Positions 1-5,625 of a stretch of DNA of 14,523 nucleotides are shown here, one piece after another. The position numbers and the translations under genes are program-made. The stretch comes from Candidatus Latescibacterota bacterium (GTDB taxonomy: Bacteria; Latescibacterota; UBA2968; UBA8231). Numbering within the stretch: position 1 is the first letter of the stretch; the number at the start of each line of letters is the position of its first letter. Below the pieces are notes generated by a model, which did not search any database, had not been told where the DNA came from, and saw only the letters and a list, made by a program, of their open reading frames with translations. The stretch covers positions 1 through 14,523 of the forward strand of contig JAJDTN010000397.1 of the NCBI GenBank assembly GCA_022827165.1. Direction: 5' to 3'.

Positions 1-770
1 TGCTGCTGACCGTCATCGCCGGCCGCGACCCGAAGGACGCGACCTCCGTGGACCGCGAGGTTCCCGACTACCGGGCGAAACTCGACGCGGGGGTCGAGGG
101 TCTGAGGATCGGCTGGGCGAAGGAGTTCTACGGCCCCGGCCTCGACGCCGAGATCCGCGCCGCCGCCGAGGCCGCGGCACGGCGGCTGGCCGGGGCGGGG
201 GCCGAGATCGTCGACGTCTCGCTGTCGGTGGCGGGAGACCCGGACTACTGTGTCAGCTGCTACTACGTGATCGCCATGGCCGAGGCATCGGCCAACCTGT
301 CGCGCTTCGACGGCGTGCGCTACGGGTTCCGCGCCGAGGCGCCGGACGACCTGCAGGACCTCTACCGCCGGACCCGCAGCCGGGGCTTCGGCGCCGAGGT
401 GCAGCGGCGGATCCTGATCGGCGCCTACGTCCTCAGCGCGGGGTACTACGACGCCTACTATCTCAAGGCGCAGAAGGTCCGCACCCTGATCCGGCGCGAC
501 TTCGAGAGCGCCTTCGACAGCTGCGACCTGCTGCTGTCGCCGGTGGCTCCCACCACCGCCTTCCCCCTCGGCGAGCAGCTGGAAGACCCGCTGCAGATGT
601 ACCTGAACGACATCTACACCACGTCTCTGAACCTGGCCGGCCTGCCCGGCATCTCGGTCCCCGCGGCCACCTCGGCCGAGGGGCTGCCCATCGGCGTGCA
701 GCTGATGGCCCGCCCCTTCGAGGAGGCGACGCTGCTGCGGGGCGCCAGGGTCCTCGAGCAGGCCGCCTGA
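1..770 (+). CDS. gatA: Asp-tRNA(Asn)/Glu-tRNA(Gln) amidotransferase subunit A, C-terminal part
   Basis: This is the last ~256 codons of an amidase-family protein, open at the left edge in frame 3 (first full codon at base 3) and ending in TGA at 768-770. The residues before position 48 (LLTVIAGRDPKDATSV) continue the family consensus, so the gene clearly starts outside the window. Typical GatA signatures are YYVIAMAEASANLSRFDGVRYG-type residues at bases ~261-331, the LLLSPVAPTTAFPLG segment at ~528-572 and the C-terminal GLPGISVPA...GLPIGVQLM block at ~641-706. GatA releases ammonia from glutamine for transamidation of Glu-tRNA(Gln) and/or Asp-tRNA(Asn) in the cytoplasmic GatCAB complex. The Ser-Ser-Lys catalytic triad lies in the missing N-terminal part and cannot be checked. 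No gatB follows; the next gene is an unrelated outer-membrane protein starting 17 bases downstream. Confidence 0.95.
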   Translation, partial: LLTVIAGRDPKDATSVDREVPDYRAKLDAGVEGLRIGWAKEFYGPGLDAEIRAAAEAAARRLAGAGAEIVDVSLSVAGDPDYCVSCYYVIAMAEASANLSRFDGVRYGFRAEAPDDLQDLYRRTRSRGFGAEVQRRILIGAYVLSAGYYDAYYLKAQKVRTLIRRDFESAFDSCDLLLSPVAPTTAFPLGEQLEDPLQMYLNDIYTTSLNLAGLPGISVPAATSAEGLPIGVQLMARPFEEATLLRGARVLEQAA

Positions 771-777
771 CGACCAT

Positions 778-781
778 GGAG
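778..781 (+). promoter_or_regulatory. Shine-Dalgarno site that decides the porV-family start
   Basis: GGAG at 778-781 sits 6 bases before ATG 788, a near-ideal spacing. An earlier in-frame ATG at 776 overlaps this site and has no purine-rich stretch in front of it, so translation from 788 is preferred. The signal peptide also begins cleanly at 788. Confidence 0.55.
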
Positions 782-787
782 TCCGCC

Positions 788-1708
788 ATGTCCTCCACCG
801 CCCTGCGCCTCGCCCTGGTGGCGGGGCTCCTCGCCGCCCCGGCGGCGGCGATCAACGAGAACGCCGGCACCGCCGGGTTCAGCTTCCTCAAGATCGGCGT
901 CGGCGCGAGAGCCGCCGCCCTCGGGGGCGCCTTCACCGCCGTTCCCGGCGATCTCGAGTCGGCGGCCTGGAACCCGGCCGGCGTCTACGAGACAGGCGGC
1001 CGCTCGGCGGCGGTCTCCCTCACCCGCTACGTCATCGACACGCAGGCCGGGTTCCTCGCCGTGGGCCTGCCGGAGGGGCCGCGGATGTGGGCGCTGAGCG
1101 CCAACTACGTCACCTACGGCGAGATGGCGCACACCGACGAGGACGGCCAGGACCTGGGCACCTTCGCCGCCTTCGACATGGCCACCGCCGTGACCGCGGC
1201 GCAGAAGGTCTGGCAGGACCGCCTCACCCTCGGCGGCAGCGCCAAGTGGATCTACTCCGGCATCCACGACTACACCTCCGACGCCTGGGCCGTCGACCTC
1301 GGCTTTCTGATCCGCGGTCCGGTGGCGGGGATGACCTTCGGCGGCTCCATCTCCAACCTGGGGTCGGTGCGCAGCGGCTTCACCGAGGGCTACGAGGACG
1401 CCCTGCCCGTCCTCATGCGCGCCGGCGTCAGCCATCACCCCGCCCACTTCCCCATCCCCCTCATGCTCTCCGTCGACTTCACCGTGCCCAACGACAACGA
1501 CCCCTACGTCACTCTCGGGGCGGAGCTGCAGCTGGCGGGGGGCCTCTACCTGCGCCCCGGCTACAGCCTCCGGCAGGAGGGCGAGGAAACCCTCGGGCTG
1601 TCCACGGGCGGCGGTGTCGAGATGAACAACCTGCGGGTCGACTACGCCTACTCCTCCCTGCCCGCCCTCGGCCGCATCCACCGTCTGAGCCTCAGGGGAC
1701 GGATCTAG
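788..1708 (+). CDS. PorV/PorQ family outer-membrane beta-barrel protein
   Basis: About 306 aa from ATG 788. Residues 1-19 (MSSTALRLALVAGLLAAPA) form a Sec signal peptide ending near AAPAAA. The next ~45 residues carry the PorV/PorQ (UPF0164-like) signature: AGTAGFSFLKIGVGARAA, then LGGAFTAV and WNPAGV. The rest alternates short amphipathic strands and Gly/Asn turns and ends in LSLRGRI, as expected of a beta-barrel closing at its C-terminus. In Bacteroidetes, PorV/PorQ relatives work with the type IX secretion system. In other FCB-like phyla many paralogues exist with no known partner, so a type IX role is not claimed. It follows gatA by 17 bases and may be cotranscribed with it. It is convergent with pcm, separated by 34 bases containing a hairpin. 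Confidence 0.85.
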   Translation: MSSTALRLALVAGLLAAPAAAINENAGTAGFSFLKIGVGARAAALGGAFTAVPGDLESAAWNPAGVYETGGRSAAVSLTRYVIDTQAGFLAVGLPEGPRMWALSANYVTYGEMAHTDEDGQDLGTFAAFDMATAVTAAQKVWQDRLTLGGSAKWIYSGIHDYTSDAWAVDLGFLIRGPVAGMTFGGSISNLGSVRSGFTEGYEDALPVLMRAGVSHHPAHFPIPLMLSVDFTVPNDNDPYVTLGAELQLAGGLYLRPGYSLRQEGEETLGLSTGGGVEMNNLRVDYAYSSLPALGRIHRLSLRGRI

Positions 1709-1717
1709 GCGTCGAGA

Positions 1718-1736
1718 GCCTGGAGGCCCTCCGGGC
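1718..1736. terminator. Possible convergent hairpin between porV-family gene and pcm
   Basis: Bases 1718-1725 pair with 1729-1736 (GCCTGGAG / CTCCGGGC, one G-U pair) around a 3-base GCC loop. This sits in the 34-base gap between two convergent stop codons (1708 and 1743). There is no U-tract on either side, so it may be an intrinsic-terminator variant or simply an mRNA 3' end structure. Confidence 0.4.
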
Positions 1737-1742
1737 GGCGGG

Positions 1743-2477
1743 TCAGGGGCCCTCCTCGGCGCGCCCCGTCATCGGCACGAAACGCACCGGCAGCAGGCGC
1801 TCGAGGGCGGTCTCCCCGCCCTCGCCGCGGGTGATGCGGATCAACTCCTGGTAGCTCTCGCCCACCGGCATGACCAGCCGGCCCCCCGGGGCCAGCTGCT
1901 CCACCAGCCGCGGCGGCACGTGGTCGGGCGCCGCCGTGACCATGATCCCGTCGAAGGGGGCGTGCTCCGGCCACCCGAAGTAGCCGTCCCCGGCGCGCAC
2001 CCGAACGTTGTCGTACCCGAGGACGGAGAGGCGCTCCCCGGCCTGCTCGGCAAGCGCGGGCAGGATCTCGATGCTGTAGACCTCGGCGGCGAGGTGGGAG
2101 AGGACCGCCGCCTGGTACCCGGAGCCGGTGCCGATCTCGAGGACGCGGTCGCCTTCCTCGACCTGGAGGGCCTGGGTCATGTAGGCGACGATGTAGGGCT
2201 GGGAGATCGTCTGCCGCAGACCGATGGGCAGCGGGTGGTCGGCATAGGCGCGGAAGCGCTCCGACTCCGGGACGAAGAGGTGCCGGGGCACCCGCTCCAT
2301 GACCGCGAGGACCGCCTCGTCGGTGATGTCGCGGGCCTTGAGCTGGGCGCGCACCATCTCCCGGCGCGGCCCCTCCCAGGCGTCGGCCGTGATTCCCGGC
2401 GCGCCCGGGTCGGGGCGGCACGAGAGCAGCGCCGCCGTCAGGATGCACGCCGAGGCGGAGACTCTCACGGCTCGCAC
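1743..2477 (-). CDS. pcm: Protein-L-isoaspartate O-methyltransferase with lipoprotein-like leader
   Basis: 244 aa from GTG 2477, with GAGG 7 bases upstream. PIMTs use S-adenosylmethionine to methylate isoaspartyl residues and start their repair. Family marks are EMVRAQLKARDI at 40-51, RQTISQPYIVAYM at 88-100, SAM-binding VLEIGTGSGYQA at 112-123, GDGYFGWPEHAPFD at 163-176 and LAPGGRLVMPVG at 195-206. The N-terminus reads RAVRVSASACILTAALLSC, a short positively charged stretch, a hydrophobic core and a possible lipobox (LLSC, Cys20), suggesting export and lipid anchoring. SAM is normally cytoplasmic, so an envelope PIMT is odd. A cytosolic product from ATG 2357 (Met41) is possible, but it would remove the conserved WEGPRREM stretch. 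The gene starts 9 bases after the sodN stop, so the two are almost certainly cotranscribed. Confidence 0.92.
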   Translation of the reverse strand: MRAVRVSASACILTAALLSCRPDPGAPGITADAWEGPRREMVRAQLKARDITDEAVLAVMERVPRHLFVPESERFRAYADHPLPIGLRQTISQPYIVAYMTQALQVEEGDRVLEIGTGSGYQAAVLSHLAAEVYSIEILPALAEQAGERLSVLGYDNVRVRAGDGYFGWPEHAPFDGIMVTAAPDHVPPRLVEQLAPGGRLVMPVGESYQELIRITRGEGGETALERLLPVRFVPMTGRAEEGP

Positions 2478-2486
2478 GGCGAACCC

Positions 2487-2936
2487 TCAGCTCTCGTAGG
2501 CCTCGCGGAAGGCCTTCAGCGTCTCCTGGAGGGCGGCCGGGTGGTCCAGGTCGATGGTCTGCTTGCTCTTCATGGCGTGGACGATCAGCTTGTGGAGCCG
2601 CGCGAGCTGATCGCGGTAGGCCTCGACCGCCGCCGCGTCGCCCTCGTCGGGCAGCTTGATGCGCTGGGCGAGGAAGTACTGGGCCACGCTCTCGCGGATG
2701 CGGTCGGCGTGGACCTCCTTGTTCATCACCCAGCGGGCGATCTGGTTGGCGTTGGCCCCCGGATCGGCGGCCAGCTCCGCGATCTGCCGCATCGACTTCT
2801 CCACCGTGCGGATGTCCTCGTCGAGGGCGGCGAAACGCAGGTCGTCTCCGTAGATGCCGCAGGGAATCTCGCAATGGCCGTAGGCGCCGGCGGCGCCGAT
2901 GAAGAGGGCCGCACACAGGATCGCTAGCCTGGACAT
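2487..2936 (-). CDS. sodN: Nickel superoxide dismutase with cleavable Sec signal peptide
   Basis: 149 aa from ATG 2936, with AGAGGAGA 7 bases upstream. Residues 1-20 (MSRLAILCAALFIGAAGAYG) are a signal peptide with a good signal peptidase I site (Ala at -3, Gly at -1). Cleavage there leaves a mature N-terminus of HCEIPCGIYGD, the Ni-hook of SodN: His1, Cys2 and Cys6 are the Ni ligands and Tyr9 is the gatekeeper. The usual Asp3 is Glu here. Further down, NQIARWVMNKEVHADRI matches the family core helix. The mature protein of ~129 aa is close to the ~117 aa of Streptomyces SodN. NiSOD converts superoxide to O2 and H2O2; here it should act in the periplasm or outside. No sodX peptidase gene lies nearby. 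It leads an operon with pcm. Confidence 0.93.
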   Translation of the reverse strand: MSRLAILCAALFIGAAGAYGHCEIPCGIYGDDLRFAALDEDIRTVEKSMRQIAELAADPGANANQIARWVMNKEVHADRIRESVAQYFLAQRIKLPDEGDAAAVEAYRDQLARLHKLIVHAMKSKQTIDLDHPAALQETLKAFREAYES

Positions 2937-2937
2937 G
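2934..2937. other. Shared CATG: overlapping divergent start codons
   Basis: The palindrome CATG supplies the ATG of sodN (minus, first base 2936) and the likely ATG of the SMP-30-like gene (plus, first base 2935). The two coding regions therefore overlap by 2 bases head to head, and each gene's control signals must lie inside the other's first codons. Confidence 0.6.
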
Positions 2938-3882
2938 ACACGTTCTCCTCTCTGGTGTCGGGGTTCCGCAATCTTACCCGCCCTCCTCCTGATCTGCAAC
3001 CAGGGGTGCGGTCCCGCGGCGCAGACCGGCGAGTCCGCGAGCGAGGAGCTCTACGTCAGCCGGGTCCTGCTGCCTCCCGGCGTGTTCACCGGCGGCATCG
3101 AGGGGCCGGTCTGCGACGGCGCCGGCAACCTCTACGCCGTCAACTACGGCCGGTCCGGCACGATCGGCCGGGTGACGCCCGGCGGCGAGGCGGGCCTCTT
3201 CCTGCAGCTGCCGCCGGGCAGCACCGGCAACGGCCTCCGCTTCGACCGCCGCGGGCGCCTGCTGGTGGCCGACTACACCGGCCACAACGTGCTCCGCGTC
3301 GACATGGCGACGCGCGCCGTCGAGGTCCTGGCCCACGAGCCGGCCTTCCACCAGCCCAACGACATCGCCGTCACCGCGGCCGACGTGATCTACGCCAGCG
3401 ACCCGGACTGGGGCGGGGCCTCGGGCCGGGTGTGGCGCGTCGACCCGGACGGCGAGGTGACCCTGCTGCTGGCGGGCATGGGAACCACCAACGGCATCGA
3501 GGTCGGCCCCGGGGACCGTACCCTGTACGTGAACGAGTCGGTGCAGCGCAGCGTGTGGGCCTTCGACCTGGAGGAGGACGGCACCCTGGGCAACCGGCGC
3601 CTCCTCGTCGGCTTTGCCGACCACGGCCTCGACGGCATGCGCTGCGACGCGGCCGGGAACCTCTACGTCACCCGCTACGGCAAGGGCACCGTCGCCAAGC
3701 TCTCGCCGGAGGGCGAGCTGCTGCGGGAGGTGGCGCTCACCGGGGAGAGGCCGAGCAATCTCGCCTTCGGCGGCCCCGACGGCAGGACCTGCTACGTCAC
3801 CCTGCAGGACCGGGGCAACGTCGAGGTCTTCCGTGTCGAGGAACCTGGCCGCGCCTGGGAGCTGGCCCGGCGGCGGCCATGA
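2935..3882 (+). CDS. SMP-30/gluconolactonase/LRE-like beta-propeller, exported
   Basis: 315 aa from ATG 2935. SMP-30 proteins are six-bladed propellers, typically Ca/Zn-dependent lactonases. The expected metal-site residues are visible: Glu56 in GGIEGPVCD, Asn142 in PNDIAV, Asn186 in TTNGIEV and Asp233 in LDGMRCD. Repeated blade motifs such as DGAGNLYAVNY, DRRGRLLVADY and DAAGNLYVTRY support the fold. Residues ~11-25 (SAILPALLLICNQGC) are a hydrophobic export segment; Cys25 could be lipidated but the lipobox is poor. An upstream ATG at 2899 would add 12 residues and overlap sodN further, so 2935 is preferred. No clear ribosome site precedes either start. A specific substrate cannot be named. 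The gene ends in TGA before a strong convergent hairpin. Confidence 0.8.
   Translation: MTRSPLWCRGSAILPALLLICNQGCGPAAQTGESASEELYVSRVLLPPGVFTGGIEGPVCDGAGNLYAVNYGRSGTIGRVTPGGEAGLFLQLPPGSTGNGLRFDRRGRLLVADYTGHNVLRVDMATRAVEVLAHEPAFHQPNDIAVTAADVIYASDPDWGGASGRVWRVDPDGEVTLLLAGMGTTNGIEVGPGDRTLYVNESVQRSVWAFDLEEDGTLGNRRLLVGFADHGLDGMRCDAAGNLYVTRYGKGTVAKLSPEGELLREVALTGERPSNLAFGGPDGRTCYVTLQDRGNVEVFRVEEPGRAWELARRRP
2971..2999 (-). promoter_or_regulatory. Candidate sigma70-type promoter for sodN-pcm
   Basis: On the minus strand TTGCAG (2999-2994) and TAAGAT (2976-2971) are separated by 17 bases. Predicted transcription start is near 2964, leaving a ~28-base leader that contains the AGAGGAGA ribosome site. 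The -35 match is only partial. The element lies inside the signal-peptide codons of the divergent gene. Confidence 0.4.
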
Positions 3883-3883
3883 G

Positions 3884-3918
3884 AAAAGCCCGCTCCCAGG
3901 AAGCTGGAAGGGGCTCTT
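3884..3918. terminator. Bidirectional intrinsic terminator between SMP-30-like gene and bfn
   Basis: A long hairpin fills half of the gap between convergent stops at 3882 and 3956. Bases 3884-3891 (AAAAGCCC) pair with 3911-3918 (GGGCTCTT, one mismatch). Above a bulge, CT pairs with AG, and then CCAG pairs with CTGG around a GAAG tetraloop (3900-3903). An A-run on the left and TTT at 3917-3919 on the right give a short U-tract in both directions. Confidence 0.7.
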
Positions 3919-3955
3919 TGACCCGGCGAAGCGATGTCGGAGAGAAGGCGGAGGC

Positions 3956-4654
3956 TCAGTCGCGGGAGCCCTGCTCCAACTCGCTGATCTGGTCGCGGAG
4001 GCGGGCCGCCTCCTCGTAGGCCTCCTCGGCCACCAGGCGGTCGAGCTGCGCCTTGAGGCTGTCGAGCTCGGTGGGCTCCTCCACCGGGGCGGCCTCGGGG
4101 GCCGCGGCGGCGGCGCCGTCGAGGGCCTGCGAGGCCGGGGCCGGCTCTTCTTCTTCCTCCGGCTCCTCCCCCGGGGCCGCCGGCGCCGCGCCGGAGAGCT
4201 CTTCGAGCTCGTCGATGTTGAGCACGCTCAACTGCCGGCCCGCCTCCTCCATTACCTCGGGGCTCATGTAGATGGGGATGCCCATGAGGGTGGTCAGGAT
4301 CATGCCGTCGCTCGGGCGGCAGTCGAGGTAGAACACCTCGTCCTGGGTCTGGATCAGCAGGTAGGCGTGGAAGGTCTCGTCCTTCAGGGTGTGGATCACC
4401 AGCTGGTGGACCTTGCCCTTGACCTTCTCCAGCAGGTTCTGCAGCAGGTTGTGGGTCAGGGGGCGGGGGAAGGAGACGTCCTGCATGGCCATCACCAGGT
4501 AGCGGCCCTCGGGACAGCCGATGGAGATGGGGACGAAGCGGCTCTCCTCACCCTTGAGCACGACGATGAGGCTCTCGGGCGGCGTCACGTCGGGCACCGA
4601 GTAGATGCGCCAGATGCGAACGGGGATGAGGTGATCGTTCTTGGTCTTTTTCAT
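3956..4654 (-). CDS. BFN-domain (bifunctional nuclease/DUF151) protein with C-terminal UVR motif
   Basis: 232 aa, ATG 4654. Residues ~10-150 are a BFN domain: FVPISIGCPEGRYL at 40-53, FPRPLTHNLL at 62-71, YLDCRPSDGMIL at 109-120 and MGIPIYMS at 124-131. Residues ~151-195 are a low-complexity acidic and Ala/Pro linker (GEEPEEEEE core). Residues 199-227 form a UVR motif (EEAYEEAARLRDQI), the UvrB/UvrC interaction helix-turn also found in Clp-linked McsA proteins. BFN-UVR fusions are known in Bacteroidetes and relatives. The biochemical role is uncertain; nuclease activity is reported for some plant and bacterial BFN proteins. There is no purine-rich ribosome site just upstream. The gene lies downstream of radC on the same strand, 83 bases away, but appears to have its own promoter. 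Confidence 0.85.
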   Translation of the reverse strand: MKKTKNDHLIPVRIWRIYSVPDVTPPESLIVVLKGEESRFVPISIGCPEGRYLVMAMQDVSFPRPLTHNLLQNLLEKVKGKVHQLVIHTLKDETFHAYLLIQTQDEVFYLDCRPSDGMILTTLMGIPIYMSPEVMEEAGRQLSVLNIDELEELSGAAPAAPGEEPEEEEEPAPASQALDGAAAAAPEAAPVEEPTELDSLKAQLDRLVAEEAYEEAARLRDQISELEQGSRD

Positions 4655-4663
4655 CGGAAGGAG

Positions 4664-4681
4664 CGCGGCGTCACCGCCGCG
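4664..4681 (-). other. Perfect 7-bp hairpin in the bfn 5' leader
   Basis: CGCGGCG (4664-4670) and CGCCGCG (4675-4681) flank a 4-base loop (TCAC on the plus strand). It begins about 3 bases after the predicted transcription start and ends about 10 bases before the start codon, so it would sit at the very 5' end of the bfn mRNA and partly occupy the ribosome landing zone. Confidence 0.5.
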
Positions 4682-4690
4682 ACGGCACCA

Positions 4691-4718
4691 AATATACCCG
4701 CTCGATAGGCAGAATCAA
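4691..4718 (-). promoter_or_regulatory. Sigma70-type promoter for bfn
   Basis: On the minus strand TTGATT (4718-4713), a 16-base spacer and TATATT (4696-4691) form a good -35/-10 pair in an otherwise very GC-rich background. Predicted start near 4684, giving a ~30-base leader before ATG 4654. Confidence 0.6.
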
Positions 4719-4737
4719 GCACGACGAGGACCGCCGA

Positions 4738-5454
4738 TCACATCAGTCCACGCTCCTTGAGACTGAGGAAATCGCTTTCGCTGAGGATGATGTGATCGAG
4801 GATGTCGATGCCCATGATGCCCCCGGCCTCGACCATTCGCCGGGTGAGCTCGACGTCCTCCTTGCTCGGCGTCACGTCGCCCGATGGGTGGTTGTGGGCG
4901 AGGATGATGCTCGCCGCCGCCCGGGTCACCGCCACCTGGAAGACCTCGCGGGGATGGACGATCGACGCCGACAGGGAGCCGATGGAGATCAGCTCCTTGT
5001 GGACCACCTGGTTGCGGGCGTTGAGATAGAGACAGAGGAAGTGCTCGCGCCGCTGGTCCTTCAGCTCGGTGAGCAGCGGCAGGGTGTCGGCCGGGCAGGA
5101 GACGATGGGCTGCACCCCCAGCCCCTTGTGCAGGCCCCGCCGGGCCAGCTCGAAGCCGGCCACCAGGACCCCCGCCTTGACCCGGCCGATGCCCTTGAGC
5201 CGGCACAGCTGTCCGGCCTCCATGGCGACGAGCTCCTCGACGCCGTGGCGGTCGCAGATGGTGCGCGCCACCTCGAGCACGCCCTGGCCCCGGTAGCCGG
5301 TGCCGAGGACCACCGCCAGCAGCTCGTGGTCGCGCAGGCCCTCCGGCCCGAAGCGGTTGAGGCGCTCCCGCGGCAGGTCCTCGGGATGCCCGGCGTCCCC
5401 GTCGCCGCCGTCGCCGGGCGCCCGGCCCGGATCGTTCGCGTACAGCTCTGACAT
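4738..5454 (-). CDS. radC: RadC family JAMM/MPN+ domain protein
   Basis: 238 aa from ATG 5454, preceded by AGGGGGG ~6 bases upstream. A longer reading from 5568 is rejected because it crosses palindromic intergenic DNA and reads as low-quality sequence. Residues 28-46 (LPRERLNRFGPEGLRDHEL) and a helix-hairpin-helix-like segment LCRLKGIGRVKAGVL (83-97) precede the JAMM domain at ~115-238. Its zinc motif is complete: Glu137, His187 and His189 in HNHPSGD, Ser197 and Asp200. RadC was once linked to DNA repair, but that role is disputed and the true activity is unknown. The N-terminal ~27 residues are Gly/Asp-rich and unusual. The gene is divergent from lnt-tatC across 171 bases. Confidence 0.95.
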   Translation of the reverse strand: MSELYANDPGRAPGDGGDGDAGHPEDLPRERLNRFGPEGLRDHELLAVVLGTGYRGQGVLEVARTICDRHGVEELVAMEAGQLCRLKGIGRVKAGVLVAGFELARRGLHKGLGVQPIVSCPADTLPLLTELKDQRREHFLCLYLNARNQVVHKELISIGSLSASIVHPREVFQVAVTRAAASIILAHNHPSGDVTPSKEDVELTRRMVEAGGIMGIDILDHIILSESDFLSLKERGLM

Positions 5455-5491
5455 CGGTCCCCCCCTGGGCGCATGAGTACGTGCACGGTAG

Positions 5492-5518
5492 CACACGGCC
5501 GTGTGTGCCGAGGCACAC
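5492..5518. promoter_or_regulatory. Overlapping palindromes in the radC / lnt-tatC divergent region
   Basis: CACACGGCCGTGTG (5492-5505) is a perfect 14-base palindrome. It overlaps a second inverted repeat, GTGTGCC-GA-GGCACAC (5503-5518), with identical 7-base arms. The arms share the CACAC/GTGTG core, so three alternating half-sites lie about 10-11 bases apart, about one helix turn. This suits an operator for a dimeric regulator, which cannot be named. Confidence 0.4.
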
Positions 5519-5611
5519 GCCGGAGGGCGGCTTCCCCCTGTTCCGGCCTGCCCCGAGCCACACTGCATGCACAGGGCGTGCCACCGCCGGCCGGAGCCAC
5601 GGGGGCGGGCC

Positions 5612-5617
5612 TATATT
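5612..5617 (+). promoter_or_regulatory. Candidate -10 element for lnt-tatC
   Basis: TATATT followed by CCC lies 8 bases before ATG 5626. The same TATATTCCC occurs at 8442-8450 ahead of the aspartate dehydrogenase-like gene, and TATATT also forms the bfn -10. No good -35 is visible. If used, transcription would start at or just before the start codon, giving a near-leaderless mRNA, consistent with the absence of a Shine-Dalgarno site there. Confidence 0.4.
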
Positions 5618-5625
5618 CCCTCCCC

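Noticed and set aside
614..1681. Minus-strand frame of 355 codons opposite the PorV/PorQ-like gene
   Set aside because: Gly/Val/Ala/Asp-biased shadow without family motifs; the plus strand has a signal peptide and PorV signature.
5473..5625. Upstream extension of the Lnt frame to ATG 5473
   Set aside because: It would add 51 residues without Lnt similarity across palindromic control DNA and the -10 box; Lnt proteins begin near the first helix, as from 5626.
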